From: Gordionus sp. m RMFG-2023
Taxonomy: Eukaryota > Nematomorpha > Gordioida > Chordodea > Parachordodidae
NCBI RefSeq assembly: GCF_954871325.1
Contig: NC_088779.1
Span: forward strand, 13,022,846-13,086,845
Length of the DNA: 64,000 nucleotides
Reading direction: 5' to 3'
Shown: positions 22,501-33,400 of the stretch, in pieces
How the letters are laid out: every line of letters begins with the position of its first letter
Position numbering within the stretch: position 1 is the stretch's first letter
Notes under the pieces: model-generated
The model's database searches: none
The model's input: only the letters and a program-made list of their open reading frames with translations
What the model was told of the DNA's origin: nothing
Program-made: the position numbers and the translations under genes

Positions 22501-23989
22501 GTGTATTTGCCCCATAAATTTGGATGTCTTTAGATTTCGAGTGGAAATAGGGGTTGTTACAAATTCAGTTTTTATTTTTATTACGAGACTTTTCTCTCTT
22601 CTATTCCTGTTTATTCCATACCCTCGATTTTTCCTGATTTTGAATATTTAATAAAAAAATTTCAATTTTAAACATTTTGGAACAGGAACTGTAGCAAATT
22701 GTAGAGAAAAAATTGAAAATATTCTATCCCAACTAGAACCTTGTAATCTGTATTAGCCATCCAAAATTGTTTTAAGGAGAAAGGCCAAATTTTGTAAATT
22801 TGGCAGATTCTATTTGTAATAATAATCAATGAAATCTTTCAAGTTAATCTAAATATTACACTAAGTAAACGATTGATAACCCGATATTACTTGGACATAT
22901 TTGGAATATATCTTCGTGGGGGATACATTTTAATTAGAATTAACAAATATACCAGAAGGCCCAAAACCATATCGTTTTGAAATCTTTATACCTCTAAAAC
23001 GATCATTTTTTTTATGAAATTTTGTATTTTATAAACAAAATTTTGGAACTTAATATCCTACTAAAAATATAATTTAAGAAAGTAGATTTTTTGGTCAATG
23101 GGATAGGGTTTGCATTGTGTTGGACTATACTAGACACTCGTCTTTTTCAAAATTTTCAATCATTATACAAAATATCAAATAAATCTAATTAAAAACGCCT
23201 TTTATTAGCCCAACAAAATCGGACGATGATTTTGTAAATTAAATTAAAAATGCTATCAAAAAATGATCCTACATATTGAAAAAATTATGCCACTGAAGAG
23301 AAAAGTAGAAAAATTATATGCCAAATTTATAATGATAGATGTTAGATTGATGTTTCAGGATGAGATTAATTTCTCTTAGTTCTGAATTTTCTCAGAAATT
23401 GATGGCATCCTGAGGTATATCTTACCAAGAAAAAAGTGGTTTTGTTTTATCCGCAAATAATTAAGATAAATTCTCAAGAACTTTTACCATAGTGCCGAAG
23501 CCTCGCTGATTAAATTTGCTTGCACAGAAAAACATCCCAAGCTCTCGCACAGGAATTTTTGCCTTCAAATTTCCCAATTGTAAAATATATTTAGTACCCC
23601 CCTCCTCCAACTCCTCTGAAATAAAAATGTGTGAAATGAATACTTTAATTTACAAAAATAGATTAAAACCAAATTAGGGGTTCGATAAATAAAAAAGATT
23701 GTTGACTATTATACAAGAAAAAAGGGGCCGATCCATAACATATATCTCGTTAATTATATTTATTGTATTTTAATAATTCTTTATAAGTAATAATAAAAAA
23801 AATTTAAAGTATGCTTTTATGTTAAATTTGTGATTAGCGAAAATTTTTGATAGGAATGTCCTGATATGGTATAATATAGTGAGCCATTTGGCTCATTAAA
23901 ATACATGTGGGTCATAAGTAATTTTTTCATCAAATTTATTCATTTTTGAAATTCTAACATTTTTAAGGATATATTAAGTTTCCATATAT
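19599..23989. other. Intergenic, AT-rich, no gene seen
   Basis: Long stretches of A/T with no conserved frame on either strand. Short GC-richer patches near 22465-22500 and 23460-23620 are probably transposon-end debris. Confidence 0.5.
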
Positions 23990-24955
23990 TCTTTAGGCTG
24001 TATCCATTTTGAAAAAATCCTTAAAATTTTCACAAATTAATAACAAAACATTTTGGACACAAGTTTTATAAAAATTAAAATAAAAATTTCAATATTCAAA
24101 ATGTAAGATATGATTCTATTATTTTTATTAGTTAAAATAGGCCAAGATTGGAATTCAGTTATATATTACTCATTGTAGAGGTCATGGACTTTTTAAAATA
24201 TTTGATATTTTACCTTAATATTCTGATAAATTCCGTGAGACATTTCAAATGCATGTGTAAATAGGTTGATTAAGCTATTTAGCAGATTGATTTTAATTAT
24301 ATTCTGACATATTTGAAGGAATGGACCTTAAAGTCATACATAAAAAACAATATTAGTAAAACTATTTAAATCATTAAAAAGTGGGTTAGCAATTGCATTA
24401 AGGTATGATGCAGCCTATTATATTATATATAAATATAAAATAAAACTGTTCCCAGGTGGCAATTTTCAGATTCCTAAAATAAAAAATTATTTTATATTTT
24501 TGTCTTTTAATATTTTACATTTGTCTGTGTCTGTGACAATTTAAAACTTGACTCATAATATTTGGTAATATCATCAACATTTTCTTTCAACCATAAATAT
24601 TGTTAAACATATAGTAGATCCTTACTTTTTATATTAATAGCACCAGCACCTTTTTTTAAAATATTTTATAATTTATATATAAAATTTTTATTTTTACCAG
24701 ATTTTTGTTGAGAGCATATAATTTATTAAATTTAGCCTTTACAGCTAAGAATTTCTTCTTCACTTGATCATAATTCAAATTATATGTTTTTCCTATTTTC
24801 TCCCAAATTTTCCTATTTTCTACAGAATCTCTAAATTTTAAGTCATTTTTGCACCATAGGTTCCTGTGCACTCTTATGCCTTTTCTGACACGAAAAAATA
24901 TATTTATAATATAAATGGCTATTTGGGTTAGTAAATTTATAAAAATGGGCAGCAT
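23990..24955 (-). mobile_element. Harbinger-type relic with MADF gene (copy A)
   Basis: Non-coding sequence at 23990-24060 (CCTTAAAATTTTCACAAATT and around it) and the MADF-bearing segment at 24656-24870 both recur, closer together, at 63131-63370. This marks them as parts of one repeated element. MADF/Myb-like proteins are the usual second gene of PIF/Harbinger transposons. No terminal repeats could be defined. Confidence 0.5.
24656..24955 (-). pseudogene. MADF (Myb/SANT-like) DNA-binding domain protein, partial
   Basis: The frame reads HRNLWCKNDLKFRDSVENRK, then IWEKIGKTYNLNYDQVKKKF, KAKFNKLY. This is the MADF pattern: LW near the start, a central R..IW..IG, and V..KF..L...F. Only about 65 residues of domain are present, after a hydrophobic stretch that is unlikely to be coding. 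MADF proteins of Harbinger elements help the transposase reach DNA. A shorter copy lies at 63240-63370. No methionine close to the domain looks like a real start, so it is probably a relic. Confidence 0.6.
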
Positions 24956-24984
24956 TAATAATAATTTCTGGTTACGAGTTTCTG

Positions 24985-25613
24985 GAAACCATACCCTCCA
25001 ACAACCTCGATTTGTTGCTCACTGCTGACGAGCTAAGATTTGCTATTGGAATACGGCTCAATTGTGATATTGTTCTTCCATACCAATGCAAACATTGCGA
25101 AACCAGCGTCGACAGCAAGGGTAGGCACTGCCTCCATTGTCGCTTTTGTCGTGGCCGCTTTTCACGGCACACCAAATGCAATGACATCATTTTACGCGCC
25201 CTCAAATCAGGAGGAATTCCATCTAGACTAGAACCAACCGGAATTTTCAGAACCGACGGAAACGTCCTGACGGCATGTCCTTGATCCCCTAGTCAAGGGG
25301 TCAGCTCCTGGTTTGGGACTTCACCTGCATTGACCCAAACGCACCTTCTAACCATAACGTCGATGCCCTCGCCCTCGCTGAATCCCGCAAAACCATAAAG
25401 TACAGTTCCTTAGACCCTTCTTTCTTATTCATACCCATCGCCTGCACCATTCTCACCACCTTCGGTAGCAAAGCTCAACGTTTTTTCAAAGATTTGGGCA
25501 AACGGATCTGCGAAAAAACCGACCAGCCTAAGGAATCCCTCTTCTTACGCCAAAGACTTGCTACCGCCATCATTCGTTCTAACTATCTAAGCTTCATCTC
25601 TTCCACTGAATAA
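24985..25613 (+). mobile_element. Fossil of a reverse-transcriptase-associated mobile element, C-terminal part
   Basis: About 0.63 kb that is clearly richer in G and C than everything around it. It encodes a stretch with ADELRFAIGIRL, a Cys/His cluster (C-x-x-C ... H-C-x-x-C ... R-H), a KRPDG motif, and LLVWDFTCIDPNAPS. I recall this order from the C-terminal region following reverse transcriptase in animal retroelement proteins; the RPDG...VWD pattern resembles a PD-(D/E)xK nuclease fold. The reverse transcriptase itself is not present. It is broken, with about one interruption in this part. Which retroelement class it belongs to is not settled from memory. Confidence 0.5.
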
Positions 25614-26544
25614 CCTTCCATTTTCCAAGCTTCCTTTTTTTTTATCCCCTATCCTTTCCCGTAAATTATATTTCTACAATTTTTCCCCTTTATTTATTTT
25701 ACCTTTTTAAAAAATTAATTATTTGCTAATATATTTTGACATCATATAATATCAGTAAATATTCAAATAAAGTAACCCATGACCAGAAAAAAAAAATAAA
25801 TTTTGAATAAATTTTTATTCGAATTTATTGATATTTATTATTTTTTAAAAAAATCTTTTTATAAATACTGAAAAATGATTTTATTTTTACATTAAAAATT
25901 CTTGTTAATTTTTTCTTCAAAACTTATTTATTTATATTTATTTTTTAGATTTTAGAAACAGCCTTAATAAAATACGAAATTTTAGAAAACAGTATATGGC
26001 CTAGTTTATAGTAAGCGCGCATCGTCGGGTATTTTTTGAAAGCAAACAAATAATGGGTTAAGTTAATAATGACTGCGCGTTACAATGAAATACACTTTTG
26101 GAAAATATGCAGCAATACGAATAAATAAGGCCTAATGCTTTTTAGTTACAAAAATTTCAAAATGCGACGTTTTTAAGCTATCCAGTATTTTTAAAAATTT
26201 AATTTATTTTATTAGATTTTAAAATGTTTTAGACTCATTTTTAAAATGTAACGAATTAAATTAACGCGTTATTAAACAATTTTAAAACATTAATCCTATA
26301 TTTATAAAATATACTACATTTTTTATGATCCTCAGCACCTATTATAATGGAGTTCAATACATTAGTGTTGATCTTGGTTATCGAATCAAAAACTTTGAAA
26401 AACAATTAATATTAAAAATTAATGAAATTGCTTAAAAAAAGAAGAAATTATGAAATATATTTATCGAATATTTAATAAATCTGATCAATTATTTTGATTT
26501 TTGTGTAATAAATATTTTTATATATCGTATTGGGATAAAGAACC

Positions 26545-26835
26545 CATTGGAATTCGGAATCTCTCGATTTTAATCACAGGGAGCGATTTGATTTTTAAAA
26601 TCTGATTTGACCAGAAATTTATTTCCGTGAATCTATCGTAAACATTTTAGAAATTACTCTTAATTTATAATGATTTTTGTATGAATTTTTCATATAAATT
26701 TTAAAAAAATACAAAGTTTTTAGCGAAAATTATCTGAAATTCATAGGTAATGCTTGATTACATTTCGTGGTATATCGGATTTAAAAAATCGCCAATAAAT
26801 GATTTAAAATAGAGAAATTCCGAATTCCCATGGAT
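26545..26835. mobile_element. MITE with long inverted repeats
   Basis: CATTGGAATTCGGAATCTCT on the left is matched in inverse by AGAGAAATTCCGAATTCCCATGG on the right, and the similarity continues inwards for about 60 bp through AAATC(G/A)-rich sequence. The interior has no frame. No target duplication could be fixed because the outer limits are diffuse. Confidence 0.65.
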
Positions 26836-27399
26836 TTCATATTCTAATAAATAACGACATATATCGATTTATAAAATAAAAGAAAACAATTTAGGCAATC
26901 TTTTTTTCATAGTACCAATTACGTTACTTTAAAAAGGTAAGGTAATGGTGTAATTTTTTAAAAAAAGAAGGCATTTTTAAAAAAGGCAAGTTAAGATACG
27001 CGTTTAAAATATAGTGCGTGCCTGTACATTACTACGTAATATAACTGTTTTTTTTTATCATCGTGGACAGCTCTAAATAATATTTATATTAAAAAAATTT
27101 ATTCACCATTTTAACAGATATAAATTTTTAAAATTTACATAATTCTATTTTAGATTTCTTTGGGTTTTTTTGAAAAACTCATTCGCTCATTGATAATTTT
27201 TTGACCCATATTTGTATGAATCAATTAGCTAGTCTAGACATGCGACAAATTATTATTTAATACGATTCGACCCAAGGAAAAATCAATTTTCAAGATTCCC
27301 GACTCAAAAATCAAAATATAAAAAATTTACCCTAGAATTTATTGATATTTAAATGTTAAAAGAAATAATCTATAATGATCAAAATTGTAAAATAGTACA

Positions 27400-27521
27400 T
27401 ATTGATTTATTGATATCACGATTAAATTCTAAATTGTAACATAAATATTTCCAAACCCGACCTGCCTGAAAAAAAAATGCCCAAATTAAATATAATACCT
27501 GTTGGGTTTTGCAGACCTCTA
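27400..27521. mobile_element. TAGAG-family right end
   Basis: CCCGACCTGCC and TGTTGGG motifs lead to the sharp end GCAGACCTCTA, inverse of TAGAGGTCTGC, as at 19598 and 7411. Confidence 0.45.
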
Positions 27522-28168
27522 ATATAAATAAAATATTTAAAGTATCCAAATTTATAATTTTTATGAACATCTAATTTGCTTTATTATTTATTTTTAAATA
27601 TTAACAATATTCGACTTGTGAATGAGAATTTCAATTCCCTGTATTTTAAAGATAAATTCATAAAAATTCATCTACAAGTCTTAAGGTAATGTTTTTAACG
27701 CTTACAAATAGTTTTTATCTCTAATTCAATTTAAAGTATATTAATAAATTCTAATATCATTAGATATATTATCATATATTTGATCAAAATAATTGTAACA
27801 TAATATTTAATATGAATTTTAGAATATGAAAGTATTGAGAAACTATTTACATTAAAACAAAATGGCTGCTTATCATATTTAAGGAGAAAAAAATTGAAAA
27901 TTAAGTTAATCCATTTTTTTACTAGAAAATCAAATTTAATCCTTAAAAGATTGTCGAGAATAGGAGTCGGGGGTCTTAACAACCATAAACAAACTTTTGC
28001 CGAAATTTAATAGTAGTTCTAAAAATAAATTAAAGCAAGGGCTGAGCCTGATCCCACAATAAATCTCTGCTCGTTATACTAGAGCAAAAAATCGTAATTT
28101 TTTAATTTTTTTTTGTGCAATAAAAAAATTTCTCAAATAGAATAAAATAAGAATTTAAATATCTATAA

Positions 28169-28361
28169 TCTATATAAAAGCCGTGTCACAATCACAGTGT
28201 CACAATTTATAATATGTATTTAAAAAATCGTGATGAAAAGCGTCTGTGGCCCAATCGGCTAGAGCGTCGCTTACAAATCTGATGGCTTTGAGTCTGAATC
28301 CCAGCAAAGATTTTTTTTTTCATAATCTAACTTGGTGGTTCCATCCTTGTAGAGATGATAA
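28169..28361 (+). repeat. tRNA-derived SINE-like repeat, copy 1
   Basis: Modules in order: CTATATAAAAGCCGTGTCAC with ATCACAGTGTCACAA; TTTATAATATGTATTTAAAA; a tRNA-like part from 28242 with A-box-like TGGCCCAATCGGC and B-box-like GAGTCTGAATCC; then a tail TTGGTGGTTCCATCCTTG...GATGAT. The same modules in the same order make up copy 2. Confidence 0.65.
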
Positions 28362-28377
28362 TACCTATCTATAAATA

Positions 28378-28800
28378 ATAATCTATAATCTTTCTATATA
28401 AGACAAATAAAAACCGTGTCACAGTCACAGTGTTACAACGTAATAGCCAATAGTATTTTAAAATCACCATAACTTATTCGGTTCAATGATAATATCATAC
28501 CATATCAAAAATTCATTTATTTAAGCTACCATAACATATATTATACTAGAATTCTTAGGTTAATAATGGGTATTGCCTTAAGGTAGTACCTATCAAATTT
28601 GTATTTTGTTTATTTTTCATTTGGACAAATTTATTTATAATATATTTAAAAAATCGTGAATTTTGAAAAGTGTGTGGCCTACTCGGCAAGAGGAGCGCTT
28701 ACAAACCCGATGGTTTTGGGTTCAAATCCCAGCAAAGATCATTTGGTGGTTCCGTCCTTCGTGGGATGATATATAGGAGGTCTGACTCGACCATGTGATT
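28378..28800 (+). repeat. tRNA-derived SINE-like repeat, copy 2
   Basis: ACCGTGTCACAGTCACAGTG at about 28412 is followed, after about 200 bp of extra sequence, by TTTATAATATATTTAAAAAA, the tRNA-like part at about 28670 (A-box-like TGGCCTACTCGG, good B-box GGTTCAAATCC) and the tail TTTGGTGGTTCCGTCCTTCG. The tRNA-like part does not fold as an intact tRNA gene by eye. Confidence 0.65.
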
Positions 28801-29184
28801 CCGCTATAATATATGATAAATAACAAGGGTCTTTTGGCTCTTTATGTATTATTTTAATGTTTTTTTACTTAAATTTGTTGCTCATGCCTAAAATATATTT
28901 CAAATTCACCTACCCATTGTTTTAAAAATATTTTTTAACCCTCCCATTCATCAACCCACTAGCTTTCAGTCTATCCACAGAATAGGCAGGTTTAGGCTAG
29001 ACAAAACCTTAATCTAGCAAGAATAAATTTTTTAGGTTTTAAATTGCAAATAAATGTATAAATATTCATTTAGGAATATTTTTTTTATTGAGCACATAAA
29101 TATAATTTTTACAGATTTTATGAAATTAATATAATGAAAATTCATATGTTCCGATTATATATTATTGAAGGTAATAAATATATC

Positions 29185-29415
29185 AGAGACCGGTATGTAC
29201 CATTTGCACAGCCTGCCCTAGACTTTTTTATAAAAAAAATTTGGCATGGCCCGGTCTGAATTTTTTCAAATTATATTATATTTATTTTCAATTTTATAAA
29301 TAATAATGGCTATTTAAAATATCCCGACCTGGGTATCTTTAAAATTTTTAGGCCCAGCCTGGGTAAATTTAAAAAAATTAAAATATGGCCTAACCCCTGT
29401 ACCTGTATCATAATA
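29185..29415. mobile_element. GC-rich-ended nonautonomous element, decayed
   Basis: GGCATGGCCCGGTCTGAATT, CCCGACCTGGG and GGCCCAGCCTGGG motifs separated by A/T runs resemble the 7008-7411 MITE in composition. Ends are approximate. Confidence 0.4.
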
Positions 29416-30257
29416 TATTTTCTTATAATAAAGATCATCTTGAAGAAGGATCCATATCATGAGAAGATGTAAATATTCAAAACTCTGTGGATATCAATTT
29501 ACCAAGGAGTGCTTTGTGGCTTCCATTGTTAATAAAAAAAACCTTTAAGAAAAGAACCATTCCCACAATCTAATAAATATTTGCATTTTATATGATTACT
29601 AGCTGATGTCCAACAAAAATAACAAGGAATTAGTATTCTCTTTAATTTGATAATGTATAAATCAGAAATAAGCCTATATGAGGTGTGAATCAGAAATTTA
29701 CCTTATTTTGATGAGAGTTAATTCCAAATTTTTTATTAATCTTATAAAATTCAGATACCCCGTCATTCTTGACGGGCTATTAGCTAGATTTTTAATAATT
29801 TATAAATTGTACTAACATCTGATAGTAAGTAATACAAATTATTTTAAATATAACATTTAGCATTTTTTTAAAAAAAATACTTTCTCAAAATGGAGATTTC
29901 GAAAAATAAATATTTAAAAACATGCATAAATATGTGAATAGATATGGCTTATTTTATAAAAAGGCTTAAATCACAAATTGAATTTGTTTTGTTATATTTA
30001 AAACTAAAATTGATAAAACATTATAAAATAATTTATAAACATAAAGTCGAGCATATAAGTTTGGCAATAATTTTGATAAATTATATAAATAGATGCAATT
30101 AATATGATTGATTATATAATTAAAGTTATATTTGTCACATTAAATATAATTTTCAATAAAAAAGAATATCAAAATTTGGCATTATTATGAAAGAGAAAAT
30201 AGAAAAAATAATTTTAGATTTCATCAATATATTTTTTATAACATATATTATTTTTGA

Positions 30258-30431
30258 TTATCGTAATATTTTTTTATCTTCTATCCATAAAACAGCATCG
30301 TGTATGGTGATAAAAATTTTATCGGGTGGGAAGGACTGCAAAAACGTGAACCTTTCCATGCATCTCATGACGTTATCATTACACTCAACCAAGATGATAT
30401 CCACACCTACTTCCTTGAAATCTTTAATGAC
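30258..30431 (-). CDS. SLC26 terminal exon
   Basis: [20 protein letters not shown], then [18 protein letters not shown] and a TAA at 30258-30260. It closes the STAS domain with the family ..F.TIHDAV. motif. The C-terminal tail is very short compared with vertebrate members. Confidence 0.93.
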   Translation of the reverse strand, partial: VIKDFKEVGVDIILVECNDNVMRCMERFTFLQSFPPDKIFITIHDAVLWIEDKKILR

Positions 30432-33400
30432 CTAATTACATGTTTAATTTTCTATTAAAGACTAAATATCAACTTCTATTTTAATCTAAATAAAATAAAT
30501 TGAACAAATTTATTCATCTTTAATTAAACTTTAAACAACTTCATAATTTAAAATTAAAACTTGTGTCAGCGTCTCTATACCAACCGTGTCCACGAATGAG
30601 ATGTAAGAAAAATCGATAATTATATGACGTATGTTCTTTTTTTTTACAATTAAATTATAATATCAGCTAAAAATAATAATCGAATATAAATAACTAATTT
30701 TGTCACTAAATGATAAACAGGGCAGCAAAAGTTATCAAATATTTTTTACTTAAAATTGTCAAATATGCAAATACCTTTGACTGAGGTATCTCCTCCTGTA
30801 TCTTGTAATCTAGATCAGCACCATTTGGAACGATCTGCTTTTTTTGCTTAGGCCGATCCGACATCGATTTAATGATACCCTTTGTGCCATCTTCTACGAG
30901 GCTATTATATCGCGTTAAAATATATTGTGCTTCTCCATCCGATGTCTCATCTTCGCCTGGACTTTCATCGTAGCTTGTGTTGTTATGAGGCGGACCCGAT
31001 TTAGGTTTAACATTATTTGTGGCATTATTAGGAGAGTTTTGGGTCGCATTGGCAGATGTTTGTTTATTTTCAGAGTCGTGAGTGATTAAAGGAGATTTTG
31101 TGAATGACTAATATTTATTTTTCAAAAATTTGATGATTTTAATTGTCGAATTTATGTTTAAAGCGAATGGAGAACTCCCTGTTCCCTAAGTTTATAACTA
31201 AAGTGCATACTTTGTTGCTGTAAATCTTCCAAGATTAAATTTAATTTTTCTTTTTGGATAGAAGAAAATTTGCATTATAACTTCTTTATAAATTTCAATG
31301 ACATTTTCAAATTTTTAACCCAAAAACTCATGGAATTTTACTAATAAAACAGTGTTAATCCATCCCTTCTTAAAAGGATTAGGTCTGGGTTCAAAAGATT
31401 TAAATTATATTACGGGAAAAACCTAAATTGCGGTTAGTTTTCATTGTATTTTCCCCTTTAATTTTATTTTATTCACTTTACCCAATTTTTCCATTATTTT
31501 TGAATATAAGACAATTTAATCATTATTATTTAAAATATCTCTTAGTAAGGCACATTTTAAATATATGCATTCAAAGTCGGCGCGCTTTGGCAAAGTTTGG
31601 TAGGTCAACTTAAATATTTTTACTGCCAAGGTCATCTAGTGAATTTTTTTTAAAATTGTTAGTCAAATTTATAACCTTTCCCTTCATATAAAATATAAGA
31701 GACTGAGTAATTAATATTTAATGGACGAGTCAGCAACCGAGAATAAATTAATTTTAAACTATTTAAGAATAAAATTTATTCATAAAATAAATCATTAAAT
31801 TTTATTAAATAGGCCAAGAGAATATAATATCTGGTTTAGATTTTTAATCATAAAAAAATCCTTTATTATTTATTTCAAACCTTCTTAGAATATGCCAGCA
31901 TTATTTACTTTCATTATTGAAATTTGATGATAAGGCTTCATCCTAGCTCATTTCTTTAACACTGCAAATTTTGTAAAAGCAGAGCAGCATTAAGTAAACT
32001 AGGATAAGTCTCATTTATTTAATAGCTCTGCCATACAAAAATATTTTTTCTATACCATACCAAATCTGCGGTATATAAATATGATCATTAACATACTATA
32101 CTGCAAAGGCCGTAAACAGTTCGCTCATTTATTGTGGGGATTTATTTAATCAGCATGCTCAATTATTACATTACGATCAAGTAAATATGTTTAATGATTT
32201 CAAATATAATGGTTATAGAAAATGGATTTTTAGTTAAGAATTAAAAGCTTAAAAAACTGGAAAATGATTATGTATTATATATAAAATAATTAAATAATTG
32301 AGAAATTCTTGTTTATTGTCAGCCGTGTTTTGATAAATAGGTATTATTTCTTAAAATTAAATAAACATCAACCGATATCTCCGTAGCTTTTAACCCTAAC
32401 CTAACTCCTCATTCACAGTTACGGGAATCCGAGGCGAGGAATACAAAAAGCATATTTTGATATTTCGCCGTGAATTCAGGCCCTAACTGTGAATGAGGGG
32501 TTACCTCACCCATCCAGAAAAATGTTGGTATAGCAGGGGATTGCACAAAAGAAGGAAAAACATAAAAAATATGTCTCAATAAGCTACCCACTTACCTTTT
32601 TTAAAAAGATCACTTGCCTTTATTAATTCTTTATATTTTAATTTTAAAATTTCGGGTAAATTTTTCGAAATATTTGTGTAAAAAAAATTAAGGCGGATAA
32701 AAATTTTTATCTAAATATATAAGCTGATTTTTTTTCTTTGAAAATTTAAATACTAATTCAATCAAAATAATTCTTTACGCAGTGACTAGCGTCCATGACT
32801 TTCATATCGTGAGTGTCGAGCCCTAGTTTACCTATGGATCTTCTAGGCTCATTCCCGTTTTTATTAGGTTCCTTAATGCCTATTCTGATAGAAGTGTATT
32901 GCTCTTGGGAAGCCTTTTTGAATTCTTTGTATAAATGATCACGAAAGATATTGGAATTAGCATAGTAAAGGAAGCACTGGAAAGAATATATGAGGACATT
33001 GTCTATGGGATAGGCCTATAGTTATTATAATAATAATATAAAAATCTGCACAGAAAAAAATATAACTATTTGATTATATTAATATTTTATTCTTTTCTTA
33101 AAATAATAATTCTTGTAAAAAATTAATCAGCCCCCAATGATTTTATTACCATATTTTATATTTACTATTTCATAAATAAAAATCATTTCACTTTTAAACT
33201 TTATATATGACTAGGCGAATTATACTATAAATCAGGATATAACATCAGATTTTCTAATGATCAATTTTTTTTAATACAGTCAAAAAATTTTTATTAATAA
33301 ACTCGATTATAGAATCCTCTGTTATATATTATTACCATGATGTATTTAGACAGAATTTTCTTATATATATTGTTGGAAATCATAATTTTCTATTATTTTA

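Larger units (their letters stand above)
25614..28168. other. Intergenic, AT-rich; one MITE and one repeat end
   Basis: Apart from the MITE at about 26545-26835 and the TAGAG-family end at 27521, nothing coding is recognised. Scattered AACGCG and GTAATGG motifs at 26070-27010 resemble the subterminal repeats of the 57147-58355 hAT family. Confidence 0.5.

Noticed and set aside
24972-25231. Additional overlapping frames on both strands in the GC-rich patch
   Set aside because: They are shadows of the retroelement coding stretch, which carries the conserved Cys/His and RPDG motifs in its own frame.
28242-28740. Genuine tRNA genes
   Set aside because: A and B boxes are present, but stems do not pair well by eye, the two copies differ, and both carry the same non-tRNA tail, so they fit a tRNA-derived repeat better.
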